A DNA stretch of 64,000 bases from Thermohalobaculum sediminis (GCF_023487995.1 NZ_JAMFKN010000002.1:310001-374000), one strand, 5' to 3'; shown: positions 17,822 to 26,621, counted from the stretch's first letter. Notes: generated from the sequence alone by a model not told the origin. Program-made: numbers and translations.

Positions 17822-17939
17822 GATCTACTCCCTGCTTCGGATCTCCTTGGCAGTCACCAATCGAGGGGAATGTCTCCGCTGCCCTCCGCCTCCCATCTTC
17901 GCCCCCCTTGAAAGACAGGAAACCACGGAAGTGCCCTGG

Positions 17940-18563
17940 CTAGCCAAGGGCTCCTGCGATTGAAGGCCTGGCCAACAACTCCCCGAAAAGGCGCTTCGCC
18001 TCGGCCGTAACGATCCGGTTCTTCCCGGCCTCAAGTGACCAGAACCCCTCGCCAGTGCCCCTTGTGCCTTGTATTCGGTCCTCGCCCAGTAGCCTTCCAG
18101 ACCGGTCATAGACCTGCCCAACGAGGTTCCAGTGAATGGTCACTTGCGCGTAATGATCCGACTTCCACTCGAGCATCTCGATCAGAAGGAATCGATCGGC
18201 GGCCGTCCCCTTGAACTGCTCCAACGCAGCGTCTGCGCTCGCACCGTTCGGCAACCGGATGATCTCCACCTCGGTGCCCGCAGCGGCGAAGGAATTGGCG
18301 AGGAGGACTGACAGGTCGTCCGCCAGAGGCGCGCCCGATGCGGTGGTAACATTGTATGGGATGCCGAAGCCCGCACGCTGCAACCCGACGAAGTCGGGGC
18401 TCTTGTCGCCGCTCAGGACATAGGGACGATGATCGGTAACGGCGACGGCGAGCGTCTCCGCCGAACTCGCCGGCACCGGGGCAGAGGCCGCACGATAATC
18501 GTATTCGTTGCCGATGGCGCAGCCTGCGAGGGTCATCAAGGCGAACAAAATTGCCAATCTCAC
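17940..18563 (-). CDS. lipoprotein, unknown function
   Basis: A 207-residue protein with signal MRLAILFALMTLAGC (lipobox LAGC, Cys15). The mature part contains DHRPYVLSGDKSPDFVG and a later block IHWNLVGQVYDRSGRLLGED, which look like a beta-rich periplasmic domain. I do not recognise the family. It is probably transcribed with the MlaC-like gene 118 bases downstream. Confidence 0.68.
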   Translation of the reverse strand: MRLAILFALMTLAGCAIGNEYDYRAASAPVPASSAETLAVAVTDHRPYVLSGDKSPDFVGLQRAGFGIPYNVTTASGAPLADDLSVLLANSFAAAGTEVEIIRLPNGASADAALEQFKGTAADRFLLIEMLEWKSDHYAQVTIHWNLVGQVYDRSGRLLGEDRIQGTRGTGEGFWSLEAGKNRIVTAEAKRLFGELLARPSIAGALG

Positions 18564-18823
18564 CGGATTTTCCTTTGACGTTCTGACCGAGGTAATTTCA
18601 ATCTCGATAGAGCCACCGAGAGAAATTCACGTGCAACATATTTCTACGGTTTTGCGCCCGCAAATTGCGCAGACATCGAGAATCGCTGGGAATTCATGCT
18701 CGAGGCGCCGCAGAAGGCGGACAAGCATCCCCTCCCCAAGAAAGGGCTGGCGGGCCCGTTGATCAGCGATGCTGCGCGCCCAGACGTCGCTTTCCGATGA
18801 TGGAACACGCTTGAGGAACCGAG

Positions 18824-20035
18824 ATGACGACCGCGCCAGCCCACAGCTACCTCCCGGCCCGACGTCGAACGCGTCGTGCGATTGCCGGGATGCTCGAGGC
18901 GACCGGTGCCGCGCAGCGAAGGCTCTTCGACGAAGCCTCGGAGGTGCGCGATACGTTTTTCGGGAGAACCGCGGTTGTTCGTGGCGTTATCGAGATCACA
19001 GACGTTTGTGTGAAGTCCTGCCTCTATTGCCCGATGCGTGTGGAGAACCGTTACCAGCGGTACTTCCAGCGCTCGGATGACATCTTGCAGGCCACCGACG
19101 CGATCCGGCAGGCAGGCCTTGGGGTCGTTGCCCTTCAGGGCGGCGAGACACCGGCATCAACCACCCTCGCAACACGACTGATACCTGCAATTCGCCAGGC
19201 CTTCGACGACGATGTCGAGGTTCTTCTCTGCCTGGGGGACAAGAGCCGTGCCGACCTGGAACGCCTGAAACGCGCCGGCGCGGATAGTTATATCCTCAAG
19301 CAGGAGACGGCAGATCCCGAGCTCCATCTCACCATGCGCGCAGTGCCACTCAGTTCACGCCTCGGCTGCGCGCACGATCTCGTCGCCTTGGGCTTTCGAA
19401 CCGGAATGGGAGCGATTGTCGGGCTTCCGGGTCAAGGTACGGCCTCGCTGATCGAGGATGTATTGCTGCCCGGCCGCATCGGGGCGCAGATGATGAGTGC
19501 GTCACCCTTCATCCCTGCAGCCAACTCCCCCCTGTCAGGCGCGTTGATGGGAGACTTGGGTCTCACCCTGAACATGCTGGCGGTCATGCGCCTCTTGCAC
19601 CCCAGTGCATTGATACCAGCCGTCAGCGCACTGGAGAAACCGGAGCCGGGCGGACAAGTGCTTGGATTCGCGGCGGGAGCGAACGTGATCACGATCAACT
19701 TCACACCCGAAGAGAACCGGCAAAAGTATGCGATCTACGGCTCCGATCGTTTTGTCGTTCGCCGCGAGCACGCGCTTGGAACGTTGCGAAAAGCCGGTAT
19801 CGAGCCACTTTTCGGACGCGACGCATTGGCGTCTATGACCTGCGGGTCGACGCAGGGCGTGCCGCGCGAGCGTGGGCCGCAAAGCATGGGCGTCGGCTCC
19901 ATACCGCTCAAATTCTGCGGTTCAGACGGGCAGGTGCGCTTTGAACGCGCCAGCAAGGGTCCCAGCTTTCGACAACGTGGATGCTCGGCGGATGCTGGAG
20001 CTAATCTGCGGCGCATACGCGACGGGCGAGATTGA
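18824..20035 (+). CDS. radical SAM protein of BioB/HydE/PylB type with read-through tail
   Basis: A 403-residue frame with GAGG upstream of ATG 18824. The cluster-binding motif is CVKSCLYCPM (C-x3-C-x2-C). A BioB/HydE-like barrel runs to about residue 345, with ALQGGETP and VGLPGQGT as barrel landmarks. The last 60 residues (from about STQGVPRERG) do not look like the family and overlap the start of the primase-like frame in another phase. The natural C-terminus was probably altered at a junction near 19.85-19.94 kb. Substrate unknown: a biotin- or hydrogenase-type role cannot be assigned because no partner genes are present. Confidence 0.72.
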   Translation: MTTAPAHSYLPARRRTRRAIAGMLEATGAAQRRLFDEASEVRDTFFGRTAVVRGVIEITDVCVKSCLYCPMRVENRYQRYFQRSDDILQATDAIRQAGLGVVALQGGETPASTTLATRLIPAIRQAFDDDVEVLLCLGDKSRADLERLKRAGADSYILKQETADPELHLTMRAVPLSSRLGCAHDLVALGFRTGMGAIVGLPGQGTASLIEDVLLPGRIGAQMMSASPFIPAANSPLSGALMGDLGLTLNMLAVMRLLHPSALIPAVSALEKPEPGGQVLGFAAGANVITINFTPEENRQKYAIYGSDRFVVRREHALGTLRKAGIEPLFGRDALASMTCGSTQGVPRERGPQSMGVGSIPLKFCGSDGQVRFERASKGPSFRQRGCSADAGANLRRIRDGRD

Positions 20036-21180
20036 GATTTGCGCTGGGAATGTCTTTGAGGGCAGCTGGGCGCGTGGGGCGCGCCATTTCAGGGCCAACC
20101 AGATCGACGAGATGCTGGCCTATGCGGCGGAAGTGAATGCCGCGGAGGGTGTCTGCGTTTACATTGGCCCCGCCCGTCGAGAAGGCGCCCCAGAAGATGC
20201 ACGAGCCGAAGCATCGCACGTCGTGGGGTCCCGGTGGATATGGCTCGATTTCGATCACGAAGGCGGGGTGAAGGAAGCGCATGCAAGGCTTCAGGAATGG
20301 GGCGTGCCGCCAACCTTTTGGGTCACGACCGGCAGGGTGCCGCACGTCCGTGCTCAGGCGTTCTTCCTTCTTTCCGAGGAGATCGATCGGGATCGTCTGA
20401 ACCGACTACTGGACCGAGCGGTCGCTGCTACGAATGCGGACACGGGAGCGAAGGGTGCGAACCGCGTCATGCGGTTGGCGGGCTCTCTGGCCTGGCCGAA
20501 GACGGGCAAGCAGGGGCGCGTGCTGGAACTGGTTACGCTGACTGAGCGAGAGGGCGTAAAAAGCTACGATCCATCAGATTTGGAGAAGGTTTTTGCCTCG
20601 CACCCCGAAGATGAGACGGGCGGAAAGCGGCGGGCAGACGCGCTCATCGCCGATGGCACGGTCGACAGCGCCAGTGACAGTGGCGAGCGCGTCCTCGCTC
20701 TTCTCAGGGCATCGCCGAATACGCTGGAACGCGATGATTGGGTCAGAGTTTGCCATGCTCTGAAGGCCCACTTTGGCGTTAGGGCGCGCGAAGACTGGCT
20801 TGCGTTCTCGGCGCGCTATGCTGGGCAAAATACTCCCGGTGAAGCGGAGCGTGTGTGGGACAGCGCGAAGCCGAACGGAAGCCTTTCACTGGGCTCTGTC
20901 GTGTATCTTCTGGGCGGGTGGACGACCTGCTACAGGCAGGCTGCGCAAGCGCCGACGGCTCTGCAGACGTCGTCTGCGGCAACGATCCGGCCAACTCCAC
21001 TCACCCTGCCAGACCCGACGGCTCTGCCGCCTCGCCGCTGGCTCTACGACCGGCACCTAATTGCGGGCTTCGTCTCGGTGACGGCTGCTCCTGGTGGCGT
21101 TGGGAAGTCGTCTCTAGCGCGCGTCGAGGCAGTCGCAATGGCGTCCGGTAGGGCCCTTCTCGATAAAGCCCCACCACGCC
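19941..21180 (+). pseudogene. plasmid/phage primase-helicase, truncated
   Basis: From a possible TTG at 19941 (LNAPARVPAFDN) the frame encodes an N-terminal primase-like region including WIWLDFDHEG. A PriCT_2-like segment follows (ALLRASPNTLERDDWV, GSLSLGSVVYLLGG), and then the start of a RepA/AAA_25 ATPase with Walker A APGGVGKSS. The ATPase stops soon after VAMASGRALL, where the sequence becomes an antisense IS6 transposase fragment. The protein therefore lacks most of its motor domain. It is probably the relic of an earlier integrated element beside the same tRNA-Lys site. Confidence 0.75.
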
Positions 21181-21318
21181 CGTTGACCGCATGCCCTCGA
21201 CGCGTCGTTTCTGGATCTCGGCGGCGAACATCGGGCCAAATCGGTGCCACCAGAACCGCACTGTTTCATGGCTGATGTCGATGCCCCGCTCGTGCAGCAA
21301 GTCCTCGACGTTCAGGAG
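21180..21318 (-). pseudogene. IS6-family transposase N-terminal fragment (remnant 3)
   Basis: The minus strand translates as LNVEDLLHERGIDISHETVR, then FWWHRFGPMFAAEI and QKRRVEGMRS, a close match to IS6-family transposase N-termini. Both ends are lost and no catalytic residues remain. It truncates the primase-like gene. Of the three fragments it is the best preserved. Confidence 0.8.
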
Positions 21319-21498
21319 CAAGAGCGGGAGTGCCCGCGCTTTTCTCGGTTCCCCCATATGATCATCGAACCTGTGGGAGAGCAGTGGCGAGCACTTCCAC
21401 GCAAAGAGGGGTGATCGCGAAACACTGTCGTGGTGGAAGGCAGGTGGAAGATGAGGCGCCGCTCGCGCCTCAAGATAATCTTCAAGCCATTGATTTAT

Positions 21499-21547
21499 TT
21501 GGTGAGCGGGGTGGGGATCGAACCCACGACCAGCTGATTAAAAGTCA
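21499..21547 (-). repeat. attachment repeat: 3' end of tRNA-Lys (distal copy)
   Basis: Forty-nine bases identical to 36805-36853, covering the anticodon stem-loop through the CCA end of tRNA-Lys on the minus strand. Sixteen further bases on the low-coordinate side match at 13 positions (21483 onward against 36789 onward). After 21547 the tRNA similarity stops abruptly, so this is a partial tRNA and not a gene. It marks the integrase-proximal end of the island. Confidence 0.92.
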
Positions 21548-21578
21548 CTGGGATTTAGATTTATCGCCATTCCTGTTT

Positions 21579-21656
21579 ATTCCCTCAAATTCCATTATAT
21601 CATTAAAAGCAGTGATTTGGCTTCTTGTCGATTGACCTGCATTCCCTCATATTCCA
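21579..21656. repeat. direct repeats between att site and integrase (possible arm-type sites)
   Basis: The string attccctcaaattcca at 21579-21594 recurs with one change (attccctcatattcca) at 21641-21656, 62 bases apart. Short direct repeats in the AT-rich gap between attachment core and integrase start are where tyrosine integrases and excisionases normally bind. Function is inferred from position only. Confidence 0.45.
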
Positions 21657-21715
21657 GTGATCTAGTGATATGGTGGTGACATGGAGCCCCCTGTGTCACC
21701 GCGTTGGAGAGCGGG

Positions 21716-22912
21716 ATGTCCCTCACAGCCAAGAAAGTCCGAGACGCTAAAGCGAGCGATCGCACGCGGATCGAGTGGGATGATGAGGTTAAGGGCCTCG
21801 GGCTCCGGATCACGCCTGCGGGGGTGAAATCATTTGTGCTCAGTTACAGGGCCGACGGGCGCAAACGCCTCATGACCCTTGGCCGGGCCGCGGAGATGTC
21901 ACTCGCCCGGGCGCGGGCTCTGGCTTCGGAAACGAAGATCCAGATCCGCGGTGGTGGCGACCCTCTGGAGGAACGCTCTGCGCGGCGCCAGTTGCCAACG
22001 GTCGCTGAGGGGGTCGAGCGCTTCTTTTCAGAGTATGTGCCAAAGCGCATGGCGATGGGCCGGATGGCCGAGACGACGCGGCGCGAGTATTTCCGGCAAT
22101 CCAACACGTACATTCTGACGAAAATTGGGAAGCGGCGGATCTGCGATGTCACGCGCCACGATGTGGAAAAGGTTCTGGCGCCTCTGCCGCCAATAATGGC
22201 GAACCGTGTGCGAGCGCTGGTCTCGCGCCTATTCACCCTGTTCGAGCACTGGGAGTACCGGCCGCAGCACACCAATCCTGCGCGCGGCATCGAAAAGGCA
22301 GTGGAAGATGCGCGGGACCGCACTCTTTCGGAGAGCGAGTTTTCCGTGCTTGGACGGGCTCTGGACCAACTCGATGGCAACCAGGGCGCGATCCTGGCCA
22401 TACGCTTGGCGGCGATCACGGGACTGCGGATCGGTGAAATAAAGAACATGAAGTGGGAGGACGTTGACTTCGAAGGGAGCTTCCTGACCCTGCCGAAGAC
22501 CAAGACCGGTCGACGCATTCACACGCTGCCCAGTGCAGCTCTTGCGCTTTTGGCTGACGCCCCGAGGATCGGCGCTTGCGTGATTCCAGGTCGGGACCCT
22601 GATCGTCCGCTCGACTACACCAGCATCCGCAACCACTGGGACCGTGCCTGCGACGCCGCCGGTATCAGGGGCGCGCGTCTGAATGATCTGCGGCGCACCA
22701 TCATGACGGAAGCCGCAGCACTCGGCGTTGGCTCGCATCTCCTCCGCGACATGGTTGGCCACAAGACCACCGCTATGGCCGATCGTTACGCGCGGCGCGC
22801 CGGGGCGCCGCTTACCGAGTTGCGCGAGAGGATGGGCGCCAGCATGGCTGCGAAGCTCTCCAACTCCCCGGCAGCGGATTTGCACGCTTTACCATGGAAG
22901 AGGAAAGACTGA
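21716..22912 (+). CDS. tyrosine-type integrase, P4-like
   Basis: A 398-residue integrase: DUF4102-type N-terminal domain (residues 3-85), core-binding domain (about 95-195) and catalytic domain (about 205-370). Catalytic residues are Arg238 (TGLRIGE), Lys263, Arg326 (DLRRT), His349 (MVGHK) and Tyr358 (DRYAR). The box II His normally three residues before Arg326 is Asn323 here. I chose ATG 21716, preceded by GGAG, over a TTG twelve bases upstream. Its stop overlaps the next start (TGATG). It should catalyse integration at the tRNA-Lys repeat. Confidence 0.92.
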   Translation: MSLTAKKVRDAKASDRTRIEWDDEVKGLGLRITPAGVKSFVLSYRADGRKRLMTLGRAAEMSLARARALASETKIQIRGGGDPLEERSARRQLPTVAEGVERFFSEYVPKRMAMGRMAETTRREYFRQSNTYILTKIGKRRICDVTRHDVEKVLAPLPPIMANRVRALVSRLFTLFEHWEYRPQHTNPARGIEKAVEDARDRTLSESEFSVLGRALDQLDGNQGAILAIRLAAITGLRIGEIKNMKWEDVDFEGSFLTLPKTKTGRRIHTLPSAALALLADAPRIGACVIPGRDPDRPLDYTSIRNHWDRACDAAGIRGARLNDLRRTIMTEAAALGVGSHLLRDMVGHKTTAMADRYARRAGAPLTELRERMGASMAAKLSNSPAADLHALPWKRKD

Positions 22913-23586
22913 TGGGGCGCAAGCCAAACCCACCAGTTGTGCCAGTAGAGGAGCTTGAGCGCCTCAATGAAGATTTAAAGGAGTTAAAGTCCGATTTTCA
23001 ATTTCAGTGCCTAATGGAAAGATTAGAATATCTATATTCTAGAAATGAAATTTCGCTATTCGGATATTATGCGGAGATACTTTCTTTCATAACGTTGACG
23101 TCGGTGACTGATCCGGAATGGGTGAGGGAGTTTTCAGAGATCACCAGCCGTTACAAGGGTTCTCAACCAACAGTCACGATTCCGCTCGCGATGCTTGGCG
23201 CACTCACAGAGGCATGGGGCAGATATCGGGAGGCCGACCACAATCTTTCGCTTGGAAGAGCGGCGGGAGTGGAAGCTAAAGGGAAAGCAAGCGGCCAAGG
23301 CTTGTCAAACGATCGGGACGCTTTCAACGCCCTTGAGGTCGATGAATACCTTGCCTTGCAAGTCCTTGTAACCCAATCGCATCTCGGACAAACGGGGAAG
23401 ATGATCAGCGTTGGTAAGGCAATCGACGAGGTCGCCGTCCAATTTGAGGGCTACGATGGTCCCGGCCGGGTCGGAAGGAAGCGCATTGCGCGCGCGCACA
23501 GAGAACACGGACAGCGGCTTCTCGATCGACTTCGAATGACGGGCGCAGAGATAACCTACCCGAACCTCGAGAAGTCCGAGGATTAA
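22912..23586 (+). CDS. hypothetical island protein
   Basis: A 224-residue protein starting at ATG 22912, which overlaps the integrase stop; GAGGAAAG lies just upstream. The first half, coding for LERLNEDLKELKSDFQFQ and following residues, is charged, helical and visibly AT-rich (near 22970-23090) against the GC-rich surroundings. The second half is basic (VGRKRIARAHREHGQRLL). I recognise no family. Coupling to the integrase suggests a role in integration, excision or island control, but that is position only. Confidence 0.6.
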   Translation: MGRKPNPPVVPVEELERLNEDLKELKSDFQFQCLMERLEYLYSRNEISLFGYYAEILSFITLTSVTDPEWVREFSEITSRYKGSQPTVTIPLAMLGALTEAWGRYREADHNLSLGRAAGVEAKGKASGQGLSNDRDAFNALEVDEYLALQVLVTQSHLGQTGKMISVGKAIDEVAVQFEGYDGPGRVGRKRIARAHREHGQRLLDRLRMTGAEITYPNLEKSED

Positions 23587-23654
23587 TACGTCCACTCATT
23601 CTTCGCATTGTAGTCGCATCCCCGCCCGTAGCTGGGCTTTCCGGAGGATGCACC

Positions 23655-23855
23655 GTGAAGATAGAATCTGACTGCTACTATTCGCCGTCAGCCAACGAGA
23701 TGCGCACGATTGGCGCCGTTCAGACCCTCGCCCGCTGGCGGCACGAGGGGAAAGGGCCAGCTTACATCAAGTCCGGCTCCCGCGTGCTTTATCTCGGAGC
23801 CGACGTGCTTGCCTGGCTTGCCGCTCGCCGCGTCGAAAACGACGAGGTGGCCTGA
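23655..23855 (+). CDS. HTH/AlpA-like excisionase-type protein
   Basis: A 66-residue protein with a GTG start behind GGAGG. The sequence IGAVQTLARWRHEGKGPAYI and then GSRVLYLGADVLAWLAAR has the MerR-like winged helix-turn-helix pattern (helix_turn_helix_17) used by AlpA and excisionase proteins of P4-like islands. It probably regulates integrase expression or directs excision. Confidence 0.75.
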   Translation: MKIESDCYYSPSANEMRTIGAVQTLARWRHEGKGPAYIKSGSRVLYLGADVLAWLAARRVENDEVA

Positions 23856-23856
23856 G

Positions 23857-24072
23857 ATGTCCCGCACCGGAAACCCCGGGCGCGGTCTAATCCACCGCGC
23901 CGGTGCTGAAATGACCTTCCACAGGGGGCATCGGGTCGGTCGCGAGCATCGTACGGCTCCGGTCGATCTCCATCACGCGATGCGCCTTGAGCGCCTGCGT
24001 CGCCTGCACCTTCTCCTAGGGCCGCTCGCCGCGCTCATCGCCACACACGCCTACGATGGAGGAGGGCGGTGA
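23857..24072 (+). CDS. small hypothetical island protein
   Basis: A 71-residue basic protein beginning two bases after the HTH gene stop and overlapping the next start (GTGA). His- and Arg-rich at residues 10-40, with a hydrophobic stretch LHLLLGPLAALIATHAY near the end. No family recognised. It is kept as a gene because of the tight start/stop spacing on both sides. Confidence 0.45.
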   Translation: MSRTGNPGRGLIHRAGAEMTFHRGHRVGREHRTAPVDLHHAMRLERLRRLHLLLGPLAALIATHAYDGGGR

Positions 24073-24461
24073 GGGTGGAGAAAGTGATGAATGCCATCCG
24101 GCAGGCGTTAGAGCTCTTGCCGGCGTCCTCCGAGCCAGGCCACGCCACGCCCGGGGCGCTCGCTCATGGGGTCGGGACGATATTGCGGGCGTGGTTGCAG
24201 CCTGGGCAGCGGAGTTTGCTGGCGCGCGCCTCGATCGAAAGCCTTGATCGTGATGAGGCCGAGGAACTCCTCGCGGCGATGGAGGAGGCCACACACGCCG
24301 GGCCCCCGATCGCGCCCTTCGATACGATCACCGCAGAGGCTGAGAACTGGGCCGCTCTCGCGCTCCTCGGCGAACGCAGGGCCTACTTCGCCGCGATCTG
24401 GCGGCGCTTTCCGGGCGCAGAGAAAGCCGCCTTTCTCCGCGCGGCGAGGGACGCGGCATGA
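24069..24461 (+). CDS. hypothetical island protein
   Basis: A 130-residue, Ala-rich, mainly helical protein from GTG 24069, overlapping both neighbours by four bases. The block LLAAMEEATHAGPPIAPFDT followed by AENWAALALLGERRAYFAAI resembles small proteins seen beside helicase/primase genes in alphaproteobacterial prophage-like islands. No function assigned. Confidence 0.6.
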   Translation: MRVEKVMNAIRQALELLPASSEPGHATPGALAHGVGTILRAWLQPGQRSLLARASIESLDRDEAEELLAAMEEATHAGPPIAPFDTITAEAENWAALALLGERRAYFAAIWRRFPGAEKAAFLRAARDAA

Positions 24462-25954
24462 CCTTCGACTGGCCAAACGCACTTGAGACCGATGCGGTCC
24501 CGATCGCCGATCCAAGGCCCGACGCGGAGGCTCGGGCGAAGCAGCTCGCACTTCTTCCGCGGCTGGAATACGAGCAGTGCCGCGAGTCCGAGGCAAAGGA
24601 TCTCGGCATTCGTGTCAGCGCCCTCGACAAGGCGGTCGTGCGTCATCGCGAGAGCGGCGGGAATGACGACGCGGACCAGCTTCAACTCGTCGAGGTCACG
24701 GAGCCCTGGCCCGGGCCGGTGAGCGGATGTGACCTTGCCGAAGACATCCGTCGCGCCCTCTTCGCCCATGTCGTCTTTCCGAGCGAGGCGGATGCAGACG
24801 CAGCGACCCTCTGGCTCATCGGAGCGTGGCTGATGGATGCTTGGCGGCTCTGGCCGAAGCTTCTCATACAGAGCCCGGAAAAGCGGTGCGGCAAGTCCAC
24901 CTTGCTCGAGGTCGTCGAGGCGCATGCCTGCCGTCCCATGATGACGGCGAACATCACCGCGGCGGCCCTCTTCCGGGTCATCGAGACCGCCCGCCCGACG
25001 CTCCTGATCGATGAGGCCGACCGGTTCCTCCGCGATAACGAGCAGGCGAACGGCATCATCAACGCGGGCCATACGCGGCGGACGGCGACAGTGATCCGCA
25101 CCGTCGAGGTGAACGGCACGCATGAGGCCCGCAAGTTCTCGGTTTGGGGTGCCCAGGCCATAGCCTGCATCGGCCGGCAGATGGACACCCTCGAGGATCG
25201 CGCGATCCGCATCGGCCTCCGCCGAAGGCTGGCATCGGAGAGCGTGTCCGCGCTCCCGGTCGACTACTTCGAGCAGAGGGCAATCGTGCGGCAGAAGCTG
25301 CAACGCTGGGCAGCTGACAACTCCCGCCGTATCGGCGACCTCGATCTCGTCCCGCCGGCCTGCGGCAACGACCGGGCGCAGGACAACTGGGCGCCGCTTT
25401 TTCGCATCGCCACGCTGCTCGGCGACCCCTGGCCTGAGCGCGTGGCTGCAGCCTACCTCCTGAAGGAAGCGGTCGATGAGGACCGCGACGAGCGCGACGG
25501 TGTCGTGGCGATCCGGGACCTGATGGCGCTCTTCGAGCAGCACGCCTGCGAGCGGCTCCAATCCTCCGAGCTGGTTGCCTGGCTCGTCCAGATGGAGGAC
25601 CGGCCGTGGGGAGAGTTGAAGCAGGGGCGCCCGATAACGGCCATCAGTCTCGCCCGCCTCCTGAAGCCCTTCGGCATAAAGCCGAGGCAGATGAAGTTCG
25701 GTACGTATGGCGCGAAGGGCTACCAGCGGTCGGAGATCCGCGACGCCTACGACCGGTACTGCGCCACGATGCCCGATCGAGTCGAAACCCCGAAACCGAC
25801 CAATGACACCAGTGGCTTAGGCCATGCTCAACCCGAAACCTGCACCTATCAGGTTTCGGTTTCGCCCGCCTCTAACGCTCTGACAAACAAAGAAAGTTTC
25901 GAGGTTTCGGATGATGCTTCCGGGTTCCGGGACGACTGGCGGGACTTTCAGTGA
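24458..25954 (+). CDS. DUF3631-type ATPase/helicase-like protein
   Basis: A 498-residue protein. A P-loop-like SPEKRCGKST is followed by LLEVVEAHACRPMMTANIT, then the Walker B segment PTLLIDEADRFL. The C-terminal half contains the DUF3631 signature region (RDLMALFEQH, then ISLARLLKPFGIKPRQMKFG). Such proteins are replication-associated ATPases on phages, plasmids and islands. The start overlaps the preceding stop (ATGA). The last 60 residues are low-complexity and overlap the next frame. Confidence 0.8.
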   Translation: MTFDWPNALETDAVPIADPRPDAEARAKQLALLPRLEYEQCRESEAKDLGIRVSALDKAVVRHRESGGNDDADQLQLVEVTEPWPGPVSGCDLAEDIRRALFAHVVFPSEADADAATLWLIGAWLMDAWRLWPKLLIQSPEKRCGKSTLLEVVEAHACRPMMTANITAAALFRVIETARPTLLIDEADRFLRDNEQANGIINAGHTRRTATVIRTVEVNGTHEARKFSVWGAQAIACIGRQMDTLEDRAIRIGLRRRLASESVSALPVDYFEQRAIVRQKLQRWAADNSRRIGDLDLVPPACGNDRAQDNWAPLFRIATLLGDPWPERVAAAYLLKEAVDEDRDERDGVVAIRDLMALFEQHACERLQSSELVAWLVQMEDRPWGELKQGRPITAISLARLLKPFGIKPRQMKFGTYGAKGYQRSEIRDAYDRYCATMPDRVETPKPTNDTSGLGHAQPETCTYQVSVSPASNALTNKESFEVSDDASGFRDDWRDFQ

Positions 25955-26003
25955 CACTGGCGCGGGCGGCCATTCACCGAACACGAACAGCGAGGCTGAC
26001 ACT

Positions 26004-26621
26004 ATGAAGAGAAAGAAGCCCGAGACCGAGAGCAGGCGCATCGACTCGGACAGTCCGGCGCAAGGTCACGGCCGCCTCAAGAGTTTTGGCGGGTCCGTTT
26101 GCGACGATTGGAACGAGATCCTGATCAAGCAGGTCGGCAACGCGCTCTGGCTTGAGCCTCCCGGCCCGAAGAGGCAGGAGCAAATTCAGGCCGCAGTGAT
26201 GGGCCTCGCGGGAATCGAACCGAGAGACGAGATTGAGGGCATGCTCGCAGCCCAAATGATTGCGGCGCATCATGCTTCGATGGAGTGCTTTCGACGAGCG
26301 ATGATCCCCGAGCAGTTCAGCGAAGCGCGCAAGGAGTGTCTCAACCAGGCGAACAAGCTATCCCGCACCTTCTGCACTCTCCTCGAGGCACTGAACCGCT
26401 ATCGGGGGAAAGGCCAGCAGAAAGTTACGGTCGAGCATGTCCACGTTCATGCGGGCGGGCAGGCAATTGTCGGCCATGTCGAACGCTCTGGGGGAGGGGG
26501 GCGCGCGATATCGGAGGAACAATCCCATGCAAAGCAGATTACCGATGCACCTGAGCCGCCGTTGCGGTGCGAGGACAAGGCGCGGGAGCCAGTGCCAGTC
26601 ACCCGCGATGACGAACGGTAG
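26004..26621 (+). CDS. phage-like conserved hypothetical protein
   Basis: A 205-residue protein. The core GIEPRDEIEGMLAAQMIAAH, then MECFRRAMI, then ALNRYRGKGQQKVTVEHVHV followed by HAGGQAIVGHVE is a pattern I know from alphaproteobacterial prophage-like regions, normally followed by a small Gly/His-rich protein, as here. I used ATG 26004; an earlier start at 25911 would overlap the ATPase gene end. Function unknown. Confidence 0.65.
   Translation: MKRKKPETESRRIDSDSPAQGHGRLKSFGGSVCDDWNEILIKQVGNALWLEPPGPKRQEQIQAAVMGLAGIEPRDEIEGMLAAQMIAAHHASMECFRRAMIPEQFSEARKECLNQANKLSRTFCTLLEALNRYRGKGQQKVTVEHVHVHAGGQAIVGHVERSGGGGRAISEEQSHAKQITDAPEPPLRCEDKAREPVPVTRDDER

Noticed and set aside
18695-18802. 34-codon frame beginning MLEAPQKADKHPLPKKG before the radical SAM gene
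   Set aside because: No ribosome site is visible and the frame has no recognisable homologue pattern; too little to call a gene.
21499-21573. second tRNA-Lys gene at the distal att site
   Set aside because: Only the 3' 49 bases match; the 5' half of the tRNA is absent, so this is an attachment-site remnant.
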